Positions 27,318 through 28,303 of a stretch of DNA of 28,303 nucleotides are shown here, in pieces. The DNA is from a virus, in the IMG/VR virus record IMGVR_UViG_3300030419_002158, positions 1-28,303 of that record; one strand, written 5' to 3'. The notes beneath the pieces are model-generated. The model did not search any database. It was not told where the DNA came from and saw nothing but the letters and a program-made list of their open reading frames with translations. Each line of letters begins with the position of its first letter. The first letter of the stretch is position 1. Both the position numbers and the translations under genes were made by a program.

Positions 27318-27571
27318 TAGTCTAATGATCCTAAATCGTTGTGTCTTACTGGTCTATGTGCTTTGAACTTATCATGATTACCATCACCAGGCATCTTACC
27401 GTAAGCACAATATTCGATAGCCTGAATAGATCCTTTCAATCTATCTAGATCTCTATCTAATTTAATGTATTCTAAGTGAGCATCTTCTAACTCAGATTGC
27501 CTTGCTTCAAGTTGAGCAGTTCTTTTAGAGAACCTTTCTAGAAGTTGTTCATAGTTTTCAGTTTCTTTCAT
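27317..27571 (-). CDS. Small coiled-coil protein, unknown
   Basis: 84 residues. Residues 3-45 form a heptad coil (MKETENYEQLLERFSKRTAQ, LEARQSELEDAHLEYIKLDR). The C-terminal YGKMPGDGNHDKFKAHRPVR is polar with several histidines. No known family. It ends in TAATG coupling to the membrane protein, and a partnership between the two is possible. Confidence 0.72.
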   Translation of the reverse strand: MKETENYEQLLERFSKRTAQLEARQSELEDAHLEYIKLDRDLDRLKGSIQAIEYCAYGKMPGDGNHDKFKAHRPVRHNDLGSLD

Positions 27572-27577
27572 AGTTAA

Positions 27578-27808
27578 TTACCAATCAGGATAGTCCCATA
27601 GAATAGGGCCTTTGTCTTTCTTGCGATGTTTTCTGCAGACTCTTTTAATTGTACACTCTTTACACTCATATGAATAGGAGGATGCGAGTCTAACATTCTT
27701 ACGAGTCTTATAATACCCGTCTATTAGATTTTTTTCAACCCCACAAACCCTACACTTACGTTCTTGTAATAATAAGTGAGCAAGTTGAAGTTGATCGTCT
27801 ATTTCCAT
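27578..27808 (-). CDS. Zinc-binding protein with two CxxC pairs
   Basis: 76 residues. KCRVCGVEKNLIDGYYKTRK holds Cys19 and Cys22; SYSYECKECTIKRVCRKHRK holds Cys49 and Cys52, then Cys58 and His61. The CxxC-26-CxxC layout is a zinc ribbon as in HNH-type or transcription-factor modules, though no HNH catalytic His-Asn pair is seen. The basic tail (RKHRKKDKG) suits nucleic-acid binding. It starts right after the psbA terminator, so it probably depends on read-through or on a promoter I cannot see. Confidence 0.76.
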   Translation of the reverse strand: MEIDDQLQLAHLLLQERKCRVCGVEKNLIDGYYKTRKNVRLASSYSYECKECTIKRVCRKHRKKDKGPILWDYPDW

Positions 27809-27813
27809 ACATT

Positions 27814-27842
27814 AAAAAAGACCCTAATTTAATTTAGGATCT
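27814..27842 (-). terminator. Intrinsic terminator of the psbA transcript
   Basis: On the minus strand AGATCCTAA pairs with TTAGGGTCT (9 bp, one T-G) around a 6-base loop, followed by TTTTTT. It lies 31 bases after the microprotein stop. Confidence 0.88.
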
Positions 27843-27848
27843 TTTCTA

Positions 27849-27876
27849 CTAGGACTTACCGACACACAGTGCCTAG
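27849..27876 (-). ncRNA. 3'-UTR hairpin after psbA
   Basis: On the minus strand CTAGG-C-ACT pairs with AGT-CCTAG (8 bp with one bulge, 11-base loop). It begins in the microprotein stop codon and precedes the terminator. It may stabilise the psbA mRNA 3' end. Confidence 0.4.
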
Positions 27877-27947
27877 CCTTTTGGTGTCATCCTATATGCA
27901 CCGTATGCTGCGCCAGAAATGGCAGCAAAGATGAATAGGATTTCCAT
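27873..27947 (-). CDS. 24-residue membrane microprotein coupled to psbA
   Basis: The ATG (27945-27947) overlaps the psbA stop as TAATG. The protein starts [16 protein letters not shown] and ends AYRMTPKG: one membrane span with small-residue spacing (AAISGAAYGAY), then a basic tail, predicting an N-out, C-in topology. Length and form resemble the small single-span subunits of photosystems and cytochrome b6f, but I cannot match it to PsbM, PsbT, PetM, PetN or another named one. Coupling with psbA implies it is made with D1. It is too short for standard gene calls. Confidence 0.7.
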   Translation of the reverse strand: MEILFIFAAISGAAYGAYRMTPKG

Positions 27948-28303
27948 TACCCTATAGCAGGAGCAACTAACGCTACCTCAGTGGTCTCAGCAGCTGCCAA
28001 GTCTAGAGGAAAATTGTGAGCGTTTCTCTCATGCATAACTTCCATACCTAGGTTTGCCCTATTGAGCACGTCTGCCCATGTCGGAACTACCCTCCCCTGA
28101 GCATCTAAGATACTCTGGTTAAAGTTAAACCCATTCAGGTTGAAAGCCATTGTACTTATACCCATGCTAGTAAACCAGACACATACGACTGGGAATACTG
28201 CTAGGAAGAAATGGAGTGAACGTGAGTTATTAAACGATGCATATTGGAAAATTAACCTACCGAAATACCCGTGGGCAGCAACGATGTTGTAGGTTTCTTC
28301 CTC
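27947..28303 (-). CDS. psbA: Photosystem II D1 protein, C-terminal third
   Basis: 118 codons are visible; the 5' part lies beyond the right edge. [20 protein letters not shown] and [20 protein letters not shown] cover the QB-pocket Ser264/Phe265 and iron ligand His272. [15 protein letters not shown] carries the Mn-cluster ligands His332, Glu333, His337, Asp342 and the carboxylate of Ala344. The extension [14 protein letters not shown] after Ala344 is to be cut by host CtpA. All ligands are intact, so the protein should be functional. Phage D1 replaces damaged host D1 in the thylakoid during infection. No intron is present in the visible part. Confidence 0.97.
   Translation of the reverse strand, partial: EEETYNIVAAHGYFGRLIFQYASFNNSRSLHFFLAVFPVVCVWFTSMGISTMAFNLNGFNFNQSILDAQGRVVPTWADVLNRANLGMEVMHERNAHNFPLDLAAAETTEVALVAPAIG

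Noticed and set aside
27947-28303. Intron or homing endonuclease in psbA, as known in some cyanophages
   Set aside because: The visible third of psbA reads without interruption; the rest is outside the window.
1-28303. CRISPR arrays, insertion sequences, integrase or attachment sites
   Set aside because: No regularly spaced repeats, transposase, integrase or tRNA-end duplication is visible; the tRNA-Gly has no nearby copy of its 3' end in the window.

Overview
The window is a block of a T4-like myovirus that infects marine cyanobacteria (Prochlorococcus or Synechococcus). The evidence is a T4-type baseplate/tail module, T4 replication and late-transcription genes (gp32, gp59, gp33), and cyanobacterium-specific cargo: the photosystem II D1 gene psbA, transaldolase talC, a DUF1825 protein, a DUF4278 protein and an NdhS-like protein. 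DNA is AT-rich and genes are packed, mostly with ATGA or TAATG overlaps. The host species cannot be fixed from the sequence. No gap longer than about 130 bases lacks a gene once the short genes listed here are counted.

Layout. (1) Bases 1-13305, minus strand: tail structural module. Read in transcription order from 13305 downwards it holds a gp54-like tube initiator, gp26, a small gp51-like protein, two tape-measure-like proteins, a gp27-like hub protein, a His-rich small protein, a gp5-like OB-fold hub protein without a lysozyme domain, a GxGY-repeat structural protein, a beta-helix-like protein, two paralogous fibre proteins, a small early-type gene, a fibre/adhesin, a small protein and the N-terminus of a large beta-helix structural protein. 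(2) Bases 13348-16198, plus strand: gp4, a conserved unknown, gp48 and gp53, divergent from module 1 at a 42-bp late-promoter region. (3) Bases 16195-21616, minus strand: replication and regulation (thyX, FmdB-like, phoH, a 2OG-Fe(II) oxygenase, a PD-(D/E)XK nuclease, gp33, gp59, DUF1825, gp32). (4) Bases 21638-22231: tRNA-Gly, two very short cyanophage genes, and a compact set of promoter, operator, leader and terminator signals. (5) Bases 22232-27808, minus strand: one dense operon of auxiliary metabolic genes (purC, talC, glutaredoxin, ndhS-like, purN) mixed with small conserved unknowns. (6) Bases 27809-28303: the 3' end of psbA, a 24-residue membrane microprotein coupled to it, and a strong terminator.

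How the parts work together. The metabolic genes fit the usual cyanophage strategy: keep photosystem II running (psbA), possibly tune NDH-1 electron flow (NdhS-like), push carbon into the pentose phosphate pathway (talC), and make purines and dTMP (purC, purN, thyX). Replication proteins use the nucleotides, and gp33 links replication to late transcription of the tail module. Five or six sigma70-type promoters with near-consensus boxes lie on the minus strand. Two of them sit inside the tail module immediately before small unknown genes.

The most interesting signals are a textbook -1 slippery heptamer at the end of gp26, leading in frame into the gp51-like gene just before the tape-measure genes; a terminator hairpin whose loop and 3' arm supply the -35 box of the tRNA-Gly promoter; the psbA-coupled microprotein; and a structured leader that places a Shine-Dalgarno sequence in a hairpin loop.
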